From Abyssibacter sp036156195 (GTDB taxonomy: Bacteria > Pseudomonadota > Gammaproteobacteria > Nevskiales > OUC007), in assembly GCA_036156195.1 (NCBI GenBank), contig JAYZUZ010000006.1, positions 1-64,000 of the forward strand: DNA of 64,000 nucleotides, in the 5' to 3' direction. Of this stretch, positions 44,150 through 52,870 are shown piece after piece (position 1 is the stretch's first letter; each line of letters starts with the position of its first letter). Under the pieces are notes generated by a model. That model did no database searches. It saw only the letters and a program-made list of their open reading frames with translations, and was not told the DNA's origin. The position numbers were made by a program, and so were the translations under genes.

Positions 44150-44577
44150 AGGCCGTTCTTGCCACCGTCGACCGCGGTTCGACAAAGCAGCAGCCGGCGC
44201 AAGTCCTGGTGTTCCGCCGTCCCCATCGAGCCCGGTGTGAGCCACAGGACCGTGCGCCGGCCCTCCCCTTCGTCGATGAGACGCAGCCGGATGAGCCAGG
44301 CCAAAACCACAGGCGGGCCCACCAGGCGCCACGATGCGCTCTGCCACTGCACCGCCCCATCCTTGCTGACTCGCAGGACACCCGCTTGGGAACGCAGACG
44401 GTTGAGCGATGTGACTACGCCCACACCCAGCACCAGCAAACCGACGATCCGGGCCGCCCACTGAATCGGGCTGACAACCAGGAGGAGCGCTACCACCACC
44501 CCTCCCAGCCACACAGCGAACAGGGCATCGCGCCCTGGGCTAACCGCGAAGCTGGACCATACGGTCGACGATGGCAC
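44146..44577 (-). CDS. ygfX: YgfX (CptA-type) membrane protein
   Basis: The 143-residue protein has two adjacent membrane helices (about 17-36 and 40-58) and a C-terminal soluble part with GAVQWQSASWRLV and the conserved ending WLTPGSMGTAEHQDLRRLLL. This is the YgfX pattern, which normally follows sdhE. I infer a GTG start at 44577, giving a 38-bp overlap with sdhE, because no other start gives the family N-terminus. In E. coli YgfX (CptA) has been described as a toxin partner of SdhE/CptB, but that role is debated. The stop overlaps nadB by 4 bp. Confidence 0.82.
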   Translation of the reverse strand: MPSSTVWSSFAVSPGRDALFAVWLGGVVVALLLVVSPIQWAARIVGLLVLGVGVVTSLNRLRSQAGVLRVSKDGAVQWQSASWRLVGPPVVLAWLIRLRLIDEGEGRRTVLWLTPGSMGTAEHQDLRRLLLCRTAVDGGKNGL

Positions 44578-44791
44578 GGATTTGCTCGTCTGGCGCGGGG
44601 ATCCGGCCCAGGAAGATGGCATTGACTTCGGGATCCTCCATCTCTGCGAGACGGATGAACGCGTCCTGCTCGACCTCGGCCAGCTGATCGTACTCCTGCG
44701 CGAGGAACCGCTCGAACAGCACATCGTGCTCTTTCATGCCCCGGCGGCAAAGCCACTTGAGCCGCCCCCGGGGCATTCTTGCTTCACTCAT
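44540..44791 (-). CDS. sdhE: Succinate dehydrogenase assembly factor SdhE
   Basis: The 83-residue protein contains the invariant RRGMKEHD motif (near 16-23) and the LLCR-type helical fold of SdhE. It promotes covalent attachment of FAD to SdhA. It is 38 bp downstream of sdhB in the SDH operon, as expected. Confidence 0.95.
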   Translation of the reverse strand: MSEARMPRGRLKWLCRRGMKEHDVLFERFLAQEYDQLAEVEQDAFIRLAEMEDPEVNAIFLGRIPAPDEQIRAIVDRMVQLRG

Positions 44792-44828
44792 GAATGCGTC
44801 CTGCCAACCTTCACCGACAGACGCCGGT

Positions 44829-45617
44829 TCAGCCTGCCCGCTCCAGGATCATCTTCTTGGTCTCTGCGATCGCCTTCGCCGGGTTCAATCCCTTCGGACA
44901 GGTCTTCGCACAGTTCATGATGGTGTGGCAGCGATAAAGCTTGAAAGGATCCTCAAGCTGATCCAGGCGCTCCCCGGTGGCTTCATCACGGGAGTCTGCA
45001 AGCCAGCGATACGCCTGGAGCAGGATGGCCGGCCCCAGATACTTGTCTCCATTCCACCAGTAACTCGGGCATGACGTGGAGCAACAGGCGCACAGGATGC
45101 ACTCATAGAGCCCATCGAGTTTCTTGCGCTCTTCCGGCGTCTGCAGACGCTCGCGCGAGGGCGGCGGCGTCTGCGTCTTCATCCAGGGTTCGATCGATGC
45201 GTACTGGGCATAGAAATGCGTGAGATCCGGCACCAGATCCTTGACCACCGGCATATGCGGCAGCGGGTAGATGCTGATCATGCCCTTGAATTCGTCGATG
45301 CTCTGCGTGCAAGCCAGGGTGTTCGTGCCCCGGCCATCGCCGATGTTCATGGCGCAGGAGCCGCAGATGCCTTCCCGGCATGAGCGACGAAACGTCAGCG
45401 TGGGGTCGACCTTGTTCTTAATCCAGATCAGCGCGTCCAGCACCATCGGGCCACAGTCGTCCAGATCCACCGTGTAGACATCCAGCTGCGGGTTCTGACC
45501 CGAATCAGGATCGTAGCGGTAAATCTTGAACTGACGGGTGTTCGTGGCACCGGCCGGAGCCGGCCATTGTTTGCCCTTCACCATCCGGGAATTTTTCGGA
45601 AGCGTGAACTCCGCCAT
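44829..45617 (-). CDS. sdhB: Succinate dehydrogenase iron-sulfur subunit
   Basis: The 262-residue subunit carries the 2Fe-2S motif SCREGICGSCAMNI (near 80-93) and the 4Fe-4S and 3Fe-4S motifs CILCACCSTSCP and CHTIMNCAKTCPKGLNP in the C-terminal half. It transfers electrons from SdhA to ubiquinone. The N-terminus is slightly longer than in E. coli. The start shares one base with the sdhA stop. Confidence 0.97.
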   Translation of the reverse strand: MAEFTLPKNSRMVKGKQWPAPAGATNTRQFKIYRYDPDSGQNPQLDVYTVDLDDCGPMVLDALIWIKNKVDPTLTFRRSCREGICGSCAMNIGDGRGTNTLACTQSIDEFKGMISIYPLPHMPVVKDLVPDLTHFYAQYASIEPWMKTQTPPPSRERLQTPEERKKLDGLYECILCACCSTSCPSYWWNGDKYLGPAILLQAYRWLADSRDEATGERLDQLEDPFKLYRCHTIMNCAKTCPKGLNPAKAIAETKKMILERAG

Positions 45618-47404
45618 TAGTAGACCCTCTTCTTCGGCTCGATGTACTCAAGCTCGTCAGACATCGTGTAGTTGTGGACCGGGCGGTAGTCGAGTTCGAT
45701 CTTGCCGTCCTTCCACCACGCCAGTGTGTGCTTCATCCAATTTGCATCATCGCGATCGGGGAAGTCCTCGTGTGCATGCGCCCCGCGGGATTCCTGTCGG
45801 TTGTAGGCCGAACACATCGTGGCCATGGCCTGGCCCAGCATGTTGTCCAGTTCCAATGTTTCGACCAAATCGGAGTTCCAGACCATGGAGCGGTCCGTCA
45901 CCTTCACGTCCGCGAAAGAAGCAGCCACCTGGGTCATTTTCTCCACGCCCTCGGCCAGCGAATCGCTGGTCCGGAACACGGCCGCATGGTTTTGCATGGT
46001 CTGCTGCATGTTGTCGCGAATCTCAGCCGTTGAGAGCGAGCCGTTCGCGTTACGCAGCTTGTCAAGACGCGCCAGGATGGGCTCCAGGTGATCATCCGCC
46101 AGACGCTTGTGCGGCGCGCCTTTCTGCACCACTTCGGCAGCGCGCTTTCCTGCCGCGCGACCGAAGACCACCAGATCCAGCAACGAATTGGAACCCAGAC
46201 GGTTGGCACCATGGACCGACACACAGGCCGCCTCGCCCACGGCCATGAGCCCTGGCACCACTGAGTCAGGATCACCGTCCTTCAGTGTGAGCACTTCACC
46301 CTGGTAATTGGTCTGCACGCCACCCATGTTGTAGTGCACGGTGGGCAGCACAGGAATCGGTTCCTTGGTCACGTCGACGCCCGCAAAGATCTTGGCGGAT
46401 TCGGCGATCCCCGGCAGACGCTCATTGATGACCTCTGGGCCGAGATGCTCCAGATGCAGGTGAATGTGGTCGGCCTTCGGCCCGACACCACGCCCCTCCC
46501 GGATTTCAATGGTCATGGAGCGGCTGACCACGTCACGCGAGGCCAGGTCCTTTGCGTTGGGCGCGTAGCGCTCCATGAAGCGCTCGCCCTTGGAGTTGGT
46601 GAGATAACCACCCTCCCCGCGCACACCCTCGGTAATCAGACAGCCAGCACCGTAGATCCCTGTGGGATGGAACTGGACAAACTCCATGTCCTGGACCGGC
46701 AGACCCGCGCGCAGCACCATGCCACCGCCATCGCCAGTACAGGTGTGAGCCGATGTACAGGAGAAGTAAGTCCGGCCGTAGCCACCAGTGGCCAGAATCA
46801 CCATGTGTGCACGGAATTCGTGCAGCTGCCCGGTGGACAAGTCCCATGCGAGCACACCGCGGCACACGCCTTCGTCGTCCATGATCAGGTCGATGGCGAA
46901 GTACTCGATGAAGAACTCCGCTTTTTCCTTCAGTGATTGCTGGTACAGCGTGTGCAGCATGGCGTGGCCGGTCCGGTCAGCCGCAGCGCAGGTGCGCTGG
47001 GCCGTCCCTTCGCCGAAATGCGTGGTCATACCACCGAACGGCCGCTGATAAATCTTGCCTTCCGCCGTGCGTGAGAACGGCACCCCGTAGTGCTCGAGCT
47101 CGATAATGGACGGGATGGCCTCACGACACATGTATTCAATCGCGTCCTGGTCGCCCAGCCAGTCGGAACCCTTGACCGTGTCATAGGCATGCCAGCGCCA
47201 GTCGTCCTCGCCCATGTTGCCCAATGCGGCGGAGACACCGCCCTGAGCCGCCACGGTGTGACTGCGTGTGGGGAATACCTTGGTCACGCAGGCCGTCTTG
47301 AGCCCGGCTTCGGCCAAGCCCAGGGTGGCACGCAGGCCGGCACCGCCGGCACCGACGACTACCACGTCGTACTCGTGCTTGATGATTTCGTAAAAGTCGA
47401 TCAT
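45617..47404 (-). CDS. sdhA: Succinate dehydrogenase flavoprotein subunit
   Basis: The 595-residue subunit oxidises succinate to fumarate. It has the FAD fold VVVGAGGAGLRATLGLAEAG, the flavinylation His in RSHTVAAQGG and the substrate motifs HPTGIYGAGCLITEGVRGEGG and MGGVQTNYQGEV. The C-terminal Arg-containing ESRGAHAHEDFPDRDD is intact. Length and motifs are normal. Confidence 0.98.
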   Translation of the reverse strand: MIDFYEIIKHEYDVVVVGAGGAGLRATLGLAEAGLKTACVTKVFPTRSHTVAAQGGVSAALGNMGEDDWRWHAYDTVKGSDWLGDQDAIEYMCREAIPSIIELEHYGVPFSRTAEGKIYQRPFGGMTTHFGEGTAQRTCAAADRTGHAMLHTLYQQSLKEKAEFFIEYFAIDLIMDDEGVCRGVLAWDLSTGQLHEFRAHMVILATGGYGRTYFSCTSAHTCTGDGGGMVLRAGLPVQDMEFVQFHPTGIYGAGCLITEGVRGEGGYLTNSKGERFMERYAPNAKDLASRDVVSRSMTIEIREGRGVGPKADHIHLHLEHLGPEVINERLPGIAESAKIFAGVDVTKEPIPVLPTVHYNMGGVQTNYQGEVLTLKDGDPDSVVPGLMAVGEAACVSVHGANRLGSNSLLDLVVFGRAAGKRAAEVVQKGAPHKRLADDHLEPILARLDKLRNANGSLSTAEIRDNMQQTMQNHAAVFRTSDSLAEGVEKMTQVAASFADVKVTDRSMVWNSDLVETLELDNMLGQAMATMCSAYNRQESRGAHAHEDFPDRDDANWMKHTLAWWKDGKIELDYRPVHNYTMSDELEYIEPKKRVY

Positions 47405-47427
47405 GTCGATTCAGTCCTGTCGCGGGC

Positions 47428-47805
47428 CTAGCCCAGCGCGATCCGCACCACGGCGAAAATGGCGGCCACCGCCAGCACCAGGTGCACGAGTTTCATGAGG
47501 TACATGGAGACCAGCTTGGTCGTCGGCCCGTGGACATAGTCCTCGATGACCACCTGCAGACCCAACTGAGCGTGATAGAACAGCGTCGCGAAGTAGATCA
47601 CCAGCGCAACGGCCACCCAGGGGGCCGCCACCCAGGCCACGGTGGCTTCATAGCCGCTGCCCATCAGGCAAGCGACAGAGAACACAAACCACAGCGACAA
47701 GGGCACCAGCAGGACAGCCGTGACCCGCTGCATCCACCAGTGGTGCAAACCCTGTTTCGCGGAACCCAGGCCGCGTGCGCGACCAATCGGAGATTGAAGA
47801 CTCAT
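47428..47805 (-). CDS. sdhD: Succinate dehydrogenase membrane anchor subunit SdhD
   Basis: The 125-residue anchor has three membrane helices (about 25-48, 58-78 and 98-122). YHAQLGLQVVIEDYVH near 77-92 is the SdhD signature for haem and quinone contacts. It lies 10 bp after sdhC. Confidence 0.93.
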   Translation of the reverse strand: MSLQSPIGRARGLGSAKQGLHHWWMQRVTAVLLVPLSLWFVFSVACLMGSGYEATVAWVAAPWVAVALVIYFATLFYHAQLGLQVVIEDYVHGPTTKLVSMYLMKLVHLVLAVAAIFAVVRIALG

Positions 47806-47815
47806 GCAGTAACCC

Positions 47816-48196
47816 CTAGGTCAGCGCAACGATGACCGCAATGACGGTCAGGATGACGGCGGACGCCAGTACGGCATATCCGGACTTATAGGCCGTCTCG
47901 ACCTCAAACCCCTTGCCGGCATCCCAGAACAGGTGACGAATCCCATTGGACAGGTGATAGAAAATCGAAAATGTCCAGCCGAGCAGCAGCAACTGGCCGA
48001 ACCAGCTGCCGGCGAATGCGTTGAAGCAATCCAGCGCGTCCGGGCCAGCCGCCACGGACAGAATCCAGGCGGCCAGCATCACCGTGCCCACCGCCAGCGC
48101 GATGCCCGTCCCACGATGAAGAATACTCATCATCGAGGTGAGCTGCGGCTTGTAAACCTGAAGGTGCGGCGATAAGGGCCGCGACGATTCGCTCAT
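47816..48196 (-). CDS. sdhC: Succinate dehydrogenase cytochrome b556 subunit SdhC
   Basis: The 126-residue subunit has RPLSPHLQVYKPQLTSMMSILHRGTG near the start, three helices, and the haem-His region FYHLSNGIRHLFWDAG near 80-95. It anchors SdhAB and binds haem b with SdhD. Confidence 0.95.
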   Translation of the reverse strand: MSESSRPLSPHLQVYKPQLTSMMSILHRGTGIALAVGTVMLAAWILSVAAGPDALDCFNAFAGSWFGQLLLLGWTFSIFYHLSNGIRHLFWDAGKGFEVETAYKSGYAVLASAVILTVIAVIVALT

Positions 48197-48208
48197 GGAG
48201 TCCTACCT

Positions 48209-48397
48209 TTAAAAGTCGATGCAGCGTCCCTTGCGCTCCCAGTCTCCGTATCGAGTCGGTTCTGGCCCCTTAGGGCCACCGAACTCCTCGGGACGGGAGG
48301 CGTCGGGGTGTTCTGTGCGTCCGGACGTGATTTCGCCCGGCACAGCACCTTCGGCCGGGTCGGTATCCTGGTCCGGTGTCTTGTCTCGGGGGTTCAT
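48209..48397 (-). CDS. DUF1674 / SDHAF4-like succinate dehydrogenase assembly factor
   Basis: The 62-residue protein ends in GGPKGPEPTRYGDWERKG, then RCIDF, the defining motif of the DUF1674/SDHAF4 family. The mitochondrial SDHAF4 chaperones flavinylated SdhA. Its place 12 bp before sdhC, at the head of the SDH operon, strongly supports that role. The first 35 residues are charged and probably disordered. Confidence 0.93.
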   Translation of the reverse strand: MNPRDKTPDQDTDPAEGAVPGEITSGRTEHPDASRPEEFGGPKGPEPTRYGDWERKGRCIDF

Positions 48398-48489
48398 GGG
48401 CCGGGAGTATACTGGGTCTCCTGCGTCTCGACATGCGCTGACGACCTGCGCACGCGTCGAGCGAGTCCATCTGCCTCCCGGAACTCTCG

Positions 48490-49290
48490 ATGAACACGCC
48501 GCTACAGTGGACCGTCCTGCAATGTGATGGCAGCGACGCCCAGGACTTTCTGCATCGCCAGCTCACGGCGGACATTGGCGGTCTGGCTGACGACCGCTGC
48601 GTCCAGGCTGGTCTTTGCTTACCGGACGGCCGCCTCATCGCCACCCCCGTCGTGTGCTGGAGAAACAGCCGCTTGCAACTCATCGTCCCGAGCGATCTGG
48701 CCCCGACCGTGCTGCGACGCCTGCAAATGTTTGTGCTGCGGGACGACGTGCAATGTCGCGCCACGACACTGCACTGCGTTGTCATGACACCGGATGAGGC
48801 ACCCGATGCCGGGGTTGTTCGGCATCAACACGACGGCACCGAACTGGGACTCGCCGGCGACTCGCCCCGTGGACTGCGGCTCAGCAGCAATGCGCTGCCC
48901 GACAACGCGCCCGCCGACTGGCGCACCCAGACCATCGAGGCTGGTGCACCCATGGTGTACGCCGCGACCGGCGAACAGCTGCTGCCGCAATCCCTGCGCA
49001 TGGATCAGCTCGGTGGTGTGAGCTTTCGCAAGGGCTGTTATCCCGGCCAGGAAGTCATCGCCCGGTTGCACTACCGTGGCCAGCTCAAGCGTTTACTTGT
49101 CCGCGCCCGGGTGGTTGCGGGCCGCTGCCAGCCAGGCGACGGCATCGAGGTCGATGGCCGCGGCGTCGGCCTGGTTGTCGAAGCCACCGCACAGTCAGCA
49201 CTGGCAGTGGTTCATCAATCCGCTCTCGGGCAGACGGGCCAGACGCCAGACGGCGCTCTGGCTCTGGATGCGCAGGCCCTACAAACCTAG
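48490..49290 (+). CDS. ygfZ: YgfZ/GcvT-domain folate-binding protein (Fe-S assembly)
   Basis: The 266-residue protein carries the diagnostic KGCYPGQEVIAR motif (near 180-191) and the N-terminal DFLHRQLTADI. YgfZ helps folate-dependent assembly or repair of some iron-sulfur proteins. It is divergent from the SDH operon, which makes an iron-sulfur enzyme. Confidence 0.92.
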   Translation: MNTPLQWTVLQCDGSDAQDFLHRQLTADIGGLADDRCVQAGLCLPDGRLIATPVVCWRNSRLQLIVPSDLAPTVLRRLQMFVLRDDVQCRATTLHCVVMTPDEAPDAGVVRHQHDGTELGLAGDSPRGLRLSSNALPDNAPADWRTQTIEAGAPMVYAATGEQLLPQSLRMDQLGGVSFRKGCYPGQEVIARLHYRGQLKRLLVRARVVAGRCQPGDGIEVDGRGVGLVVEATAQSALAVVHQSALGQTGQTPDGALALDAQALQT

Positions 49291-49301
49291 ACCGGCGGCA
49301 C

Positions 49302-49333
49302 AAAAAAAGCCCGCACCGGAAACCGGCGCGGGC
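49302..49333 (-). terminator. Intrinsic terminator of the acyl-CoA dehydrogenase gene
   Basis: A strong GC-rich hairpin (GCCCGCACCGG with CCGGCGCGGGC, one mismatch, loop AAA) is followed on the minus strand by seven T residues. It lies 22 bp past the minus-strand stop at 49355 and also near the end of ygfZ, but the T-tract is only on the minus side. Confidence 0.85.
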
Positions 49334-49354
49334 CTTGGTACGACGGGATGCCGC

Positions 49355-51154
49355 CTAGAACAGGGCTTCGTCCAGCTCCATCAGCGGTGCCGCGCCGGCC
49401 TTGACCTGATTGATCAGCATCTCGGTTTCCGGATACAGCTTGGCAAAGTAGAAGCGGGCCGTGGTCAGCTTGGCCTGGTAGAACGCCTTGTCGGCGTCGT
49501 TGGCCGTGTCCAGCTTGCGCATCGCGACACTGGCCGAGAAGCACCAGGAGAACGAGAAGACCAGGTGGCCGATGATCCGCAGATACGGAACGGCCGCCGC
49601 CCCTGCCTCGTCGGGATTCTTCATCGCCTTCTGACCAATTTCGGCCGTCAACGTCTGGACCTGCACCGCCAGCTTGCCCAGCGGGTCGGTGAACTCCTTC
49701 ATGCCTTCGTATTCGGACTGACGCATGATCAGTTCCTGGATGACCTTGCCGAATTTCATCAGCTTGGCACCCATGTCACCGAGCACCTTGCGACCCAGCA
49801 GGTCCAGCGCCTGAATGGTGTTCGTGCCCTCGTAGATCATGTTGATCCGAGCGTCACGCACACACTGCTCCAGACCCCACTCGGTGATGTAACCGTGGCC
49901 GCCCAGCACCTGCATGGCCAGCGTGGTGGACTCGTAGCCATTGTCGGTGATGAATCCCTTGATCACCGGCGTCAACAGCGAGACGAGGTCATCGTTGTCC
50001 TTACGCACGGATTCATCAGGATGCTTATGTGACAGGTCAATCGCCAGCCCCGCCCAATAGGTAAAGGCGCGCGCCGCTTCGACATACGCCTTCTGCGTCA
50101 TCAGCATGCGACGCACATCGGGATGCACGATGATCGCGTCGGCCGGCTTGCCCGGGTTCTTGGGCCCGGTCAGCGAACGACCCTGGATCCGATCCTTCGC
50201 GTACGCCAGCGAGTTCTGATAGGCGAACTCGGCCAGCCCCAGCGACTGCATGCCGACACCGAGACGCGCGCCGTTCATCATCACGAACATGGCCTTGAGA
50301 CCCTTGTTCGGCTCACCGACCATCCACCCCTTGGCGGCATCAAAATTCAGCACGGCCGTGGCGTTGCCGTGGATACCCATCTTGTGTTCCAGGGAGCCAC
50401 ATTTCACGCCATTGCGTTCACCGGGGTTGCCGTCTGCATCGGGAACAAACTTCGGCACGACGAACAATGAAATACCCTTGGTGCCTTCCGGAGCATCCGG
50501 CAGGCGCGCCAGCACCAGGTGGACAATGTTGTCCGCCATGTCGTGCTCGCCGGCAGAGATGAAGATCTTGGTGCCGGAGATGGCATAGGAGCCGTCACCC
50601 TGTTCTTCGGCCTTGGTCTTCAGAATGCCCAGATCGGTGCCGCAATGCGGCTCGGTGAGGCACATGGTGCCCGTCCACTCACCCGACACCAGCTTGGGCA
50701 GGTAGAGGTCCTTCTGCGCATCCGTACCAAACGCCAACAGCGCGGTGTACGCACCGTGCGACAGCCCCGGGTACATACCCCAGGCCTGGTTGGAAGAATT
50801 GATCATCTCCATGAAGGCGCTGGACAGCAGATGCGGCAGCCCCTGACCACCGTAGTCCACATCCGCAGCCAGTGACGGCCAGCCGGCCTCCACATACTGC
50901 TTGTAGGCGTCCTTGAACCCGGTCGGGGTCTTGACGTTGCCATCGGCGTCCAGCTTGCAGCCTTCACGGTCGCCGACCGCATTCAGCGGCTGGAGGATAT
51001 CGGAGCAAAACTTGCCCCCCTCTTCAAGCACGGCATCAATGGTTTCTGCATCGATGTCTTCATGCTGAGGGAGCTTGGCCAGTTCGGCTTCGACATTGAG
51101 CATTTCGTGCAGCACAAACTGCATATCGCGCAGCGGCGGAGTGTATTGAGGCAT
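49355..51154 (-). CDS. Acyl-CoA dehydrogenase, 600-residue DmdC-like class
   Basis: The 599-residue flavoprotein has the catalytic region IYEGTNTIQALDLLGRK and the C-terminal extension (about 460-599) seen in this large subclass, plus MCLTEPHCGTDL and ISGTKIFISAGEHD. This class includes medium/long-chain FadE-like enzymes and DmdC, which act on 3-methylmercaptopropionyl-CoA. The substrate cannot be told from the sequence. It stands alone, with its own terminator. Confidence 0.9.
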   Translation of the reverse strand: MPQYTPPLRDMQFVLHEMLNVEAELAKLPQHEDIDAETIDAVLEEGGKFCSDILQPLNAVGDREGCKLDADGNVKTPTGFKDAYKQYVEAGWPSLAADVDYGGQGLPHLLSSAFMEMINSSNQAWGMYPGLSHGAYTALLAFGTDAQKDLYLPKLVSGEWTGTMCLTEPHCGTDLGILKTKAEEQGDGSYAISGTKIFISAGEHDMADNIVHLVLARLPDAPEGTKGISLFVVPKFVPDADGNPGERNGVKCGSLEHKMGIHGNATAVLNFDAAKGWMVGEPNKGLKAMFVMMNGARLGVGMQSLGLAEFAYQNSLAYAKDRIQGRSLTGPKNPGKPADAIIVHPDVRRMLMTQKAYVEAARAFTYWAGLAIDLSHKHPDESVRKDNDDLVSLLTPVIKGFITDNGYESTTLAMQVLGGHGYITEWGLEQCVRDARINMIYEGTNTIQALDLLGRKVLGDMGAKLMKFGKVIQELIMRQSEYEGMKEFTDPLGKLAVQVQTLTAEIGQKAMKNPDEAGAAAVPYLRIIGHLVFSFSWCFSASVAMRKLDTANDADKAFYQAKLTTARFYFAKLYPETEMLINQVKAGAAPLMELDEALF

Positions 51155-51303
51155 GAAATCAGTCTCTTAGGTGTTGGAATTCGGTGCGGCTCACGCGCGC
51201 AGTGGCTGGGCTGCGAGGCCGATGACAGTCAGTGTACCCACGCACCCGGCCCTGCGCTGAGCCTGTCTCAGTGCCGCACGACAGATCACGCCCTGCAAAC
51301 CGC

Positions 51304-52827
51304 TCAGGCGTCCTGTACCTGGCGCAGCTGCGGGAAGAGCAGCACATCCCGGATCGACGGTGAATCCGTCAGAAACATGACCAGTCGATCAATGCCGATA
51401 CCCTCGCCTGCAGTGGGTGGCAGGCCATACTCCAGCGCACGGATATAGTCTGCATCGTAGGCCATGGCCTCATCGTCACCGTCAGCCTTCGCCGCAACCT
51501 GTGCCTTGAAGCGCTCTGCCTGGTCTTCCGGGTCATTCAACTCCGAGAAGCCGTTGGCCAGTTCGCGACCGGCCAGGAAGAATTCGAATCGATCGGTCAC
51601 ATCCGGATTGGCGTCGCTGCGACGCGCCAAAGGCGACACCTCGGTGGGATACTCGGTGATAAAGGTCGGCTGCATCAGGCGGTCCTCCACCGTCGCTTCA
51701 AACAGCTCCGTTTGCAGCTTGCCAAATCCGGCATCCTTGGGCACCGGCAGATTTCGCTGCTCGAGCTGCGCACGCAGGTACGCGGCATCATCCAGGCGAG
51801 CGGCATCGAGATCATCGTTGTATGCCAGCAGCGACTCACGCATGGTGAGACGGGCAAACGGCTGGCCCAGGTCGTACTGCTCACCCTGATAGGTCACGAC
51901 GCTGTCCCCATTTACCGACAGCGCCAGATCGCGTAACAACGTCTCGGTCAGATCCATCAGGTCGCGGTAGTCCGCATAGGCCTGATAGAACTCCAGCATG
52001 GTGAACTCCGGATTGTGACGCGTCGAGACGCCCTCGTTCCGGAAGTTGCGATTGATTTCGTACACCCGCTCGATACCGCCAACCACCAGCCGCTTGAGGT
52101 ATAGCTCAGGTGCGATACGCAGATAGAAATCACTCCCCAACGCGTTGTAATGCGTGACGAAGGGCTTGGCAGCCGCACCACCTGGCAGGGGCTGCATCAT
52201 CGGCGTCTCGACTTCCTGAAAGCCGAGGCTGTCGAGAAAATGCCGGATAAACCGGACGATGGCAGCGCGCTTACGAAACACATCCCGCACATCGGGATTG
52301 ACGATCAAGTCCACGTACCGCTGGCGGTAACGGGTCTGGGTATCGGTGAGCCCGGCCCACTTCTCCGGCAGCGGCCGCAGGGACTTGGTCAGCAAGCGCA
52401 GCGTGTCACACCACACGGACAGCTCGCCGGCCTTGGTCTTGAACACCTTGCCGGTGGCCCCGACCACATCGCCGATGTCCCAACCCTTGAACGCGTCGTA
52501 CACACCCTCGGGCAAATCATTCTTGCGAATGAAGAGCTGAATACGGCCGGAGCTGTCTTGAATATCGACAAAGCTGGCCTTGCCCATCACACGTCGGCTC
52601 ATGATGCGGCCAGCCACCGCGACTGGCTCGGCGAGCTGTTCCAGCGCCTCGGCATCCCGCCCGCCATACAGGCCGTGCACATCCGCGGCCAATGCATCAC
52701 GCCGGAAGTCGTTGGGAAACGCGGATTCCTCGCCCTCGCGCAGCGCCGCCAGTTTTTCACGCCGCTGGGCAATCAGCTTGTTCTCGTCCTCGACGGCGGC
52801 GGCGTTGGCTTCGTTGGAATCTGTCAT
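51304..52827 (-). CDS. lysS: Lysyl-tRNA synthetase (class II)
   Basis: The 507-residue enzyme has an OB-fold anticodon-binding domain (about 60-150) and class II motifs: motif 2 NRNFRNEGVSTRHNPEFTML and motif 3 GEGIGIDRLVMFLTDS. The N-terminal NKLIAQRREKL is typical of LysS. It lies 43 bp after prfB, the usual prfB-lysS pairing. Confidence 0.97.
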   Translation of the reverse strand: MTDSNEANAAAVEDENKLIAQRREKLAALREGEESAFPNDFRRDALAADVHGLYGGRDAEALEQLAEPVAVAGRIMSRRVMGKASFVDIQDSSGRIQLFIRKNDLPEGVYDAFKGWDIGDVVGATGKVFKTKAGELSVWCDTLRLLTKSLRPLPEKWAGLTDTQTRYRQRYVDLIVNPDVRDVFRKRAAIVRFIRHFLDSLGFQEVETPMMQPLPGGAAAKPFVTHYNALGSDFYLRIAPELYLKRLVVGGIERVYEINRNFRNEGVSTRHNPEFTMLEFYQAYADYRDLMDLTETLLRDLALSVNGDSVVTYQGEQYDLGQPFARLTMRESLLAYNDDLDAARLDDAAYLRAQLEQRNLPVPKDAGFGKLQTELFEATVEDRLMQPTFITEYPTEVSPLARRSDANPDVTDRFEFFLAGRELANGFSELNDPEDQAERFKAQVAAKADGDDEAMAYDADYIRALEYGLPPTAGEGIGIDRLVMFLTDSPSIRDVLLFPQLRQVQDA

Positions 52828-52870
52828 GGCAGCTATGGTTGCGGCCCGGTGAATACGGGCAGGTTCGGGT

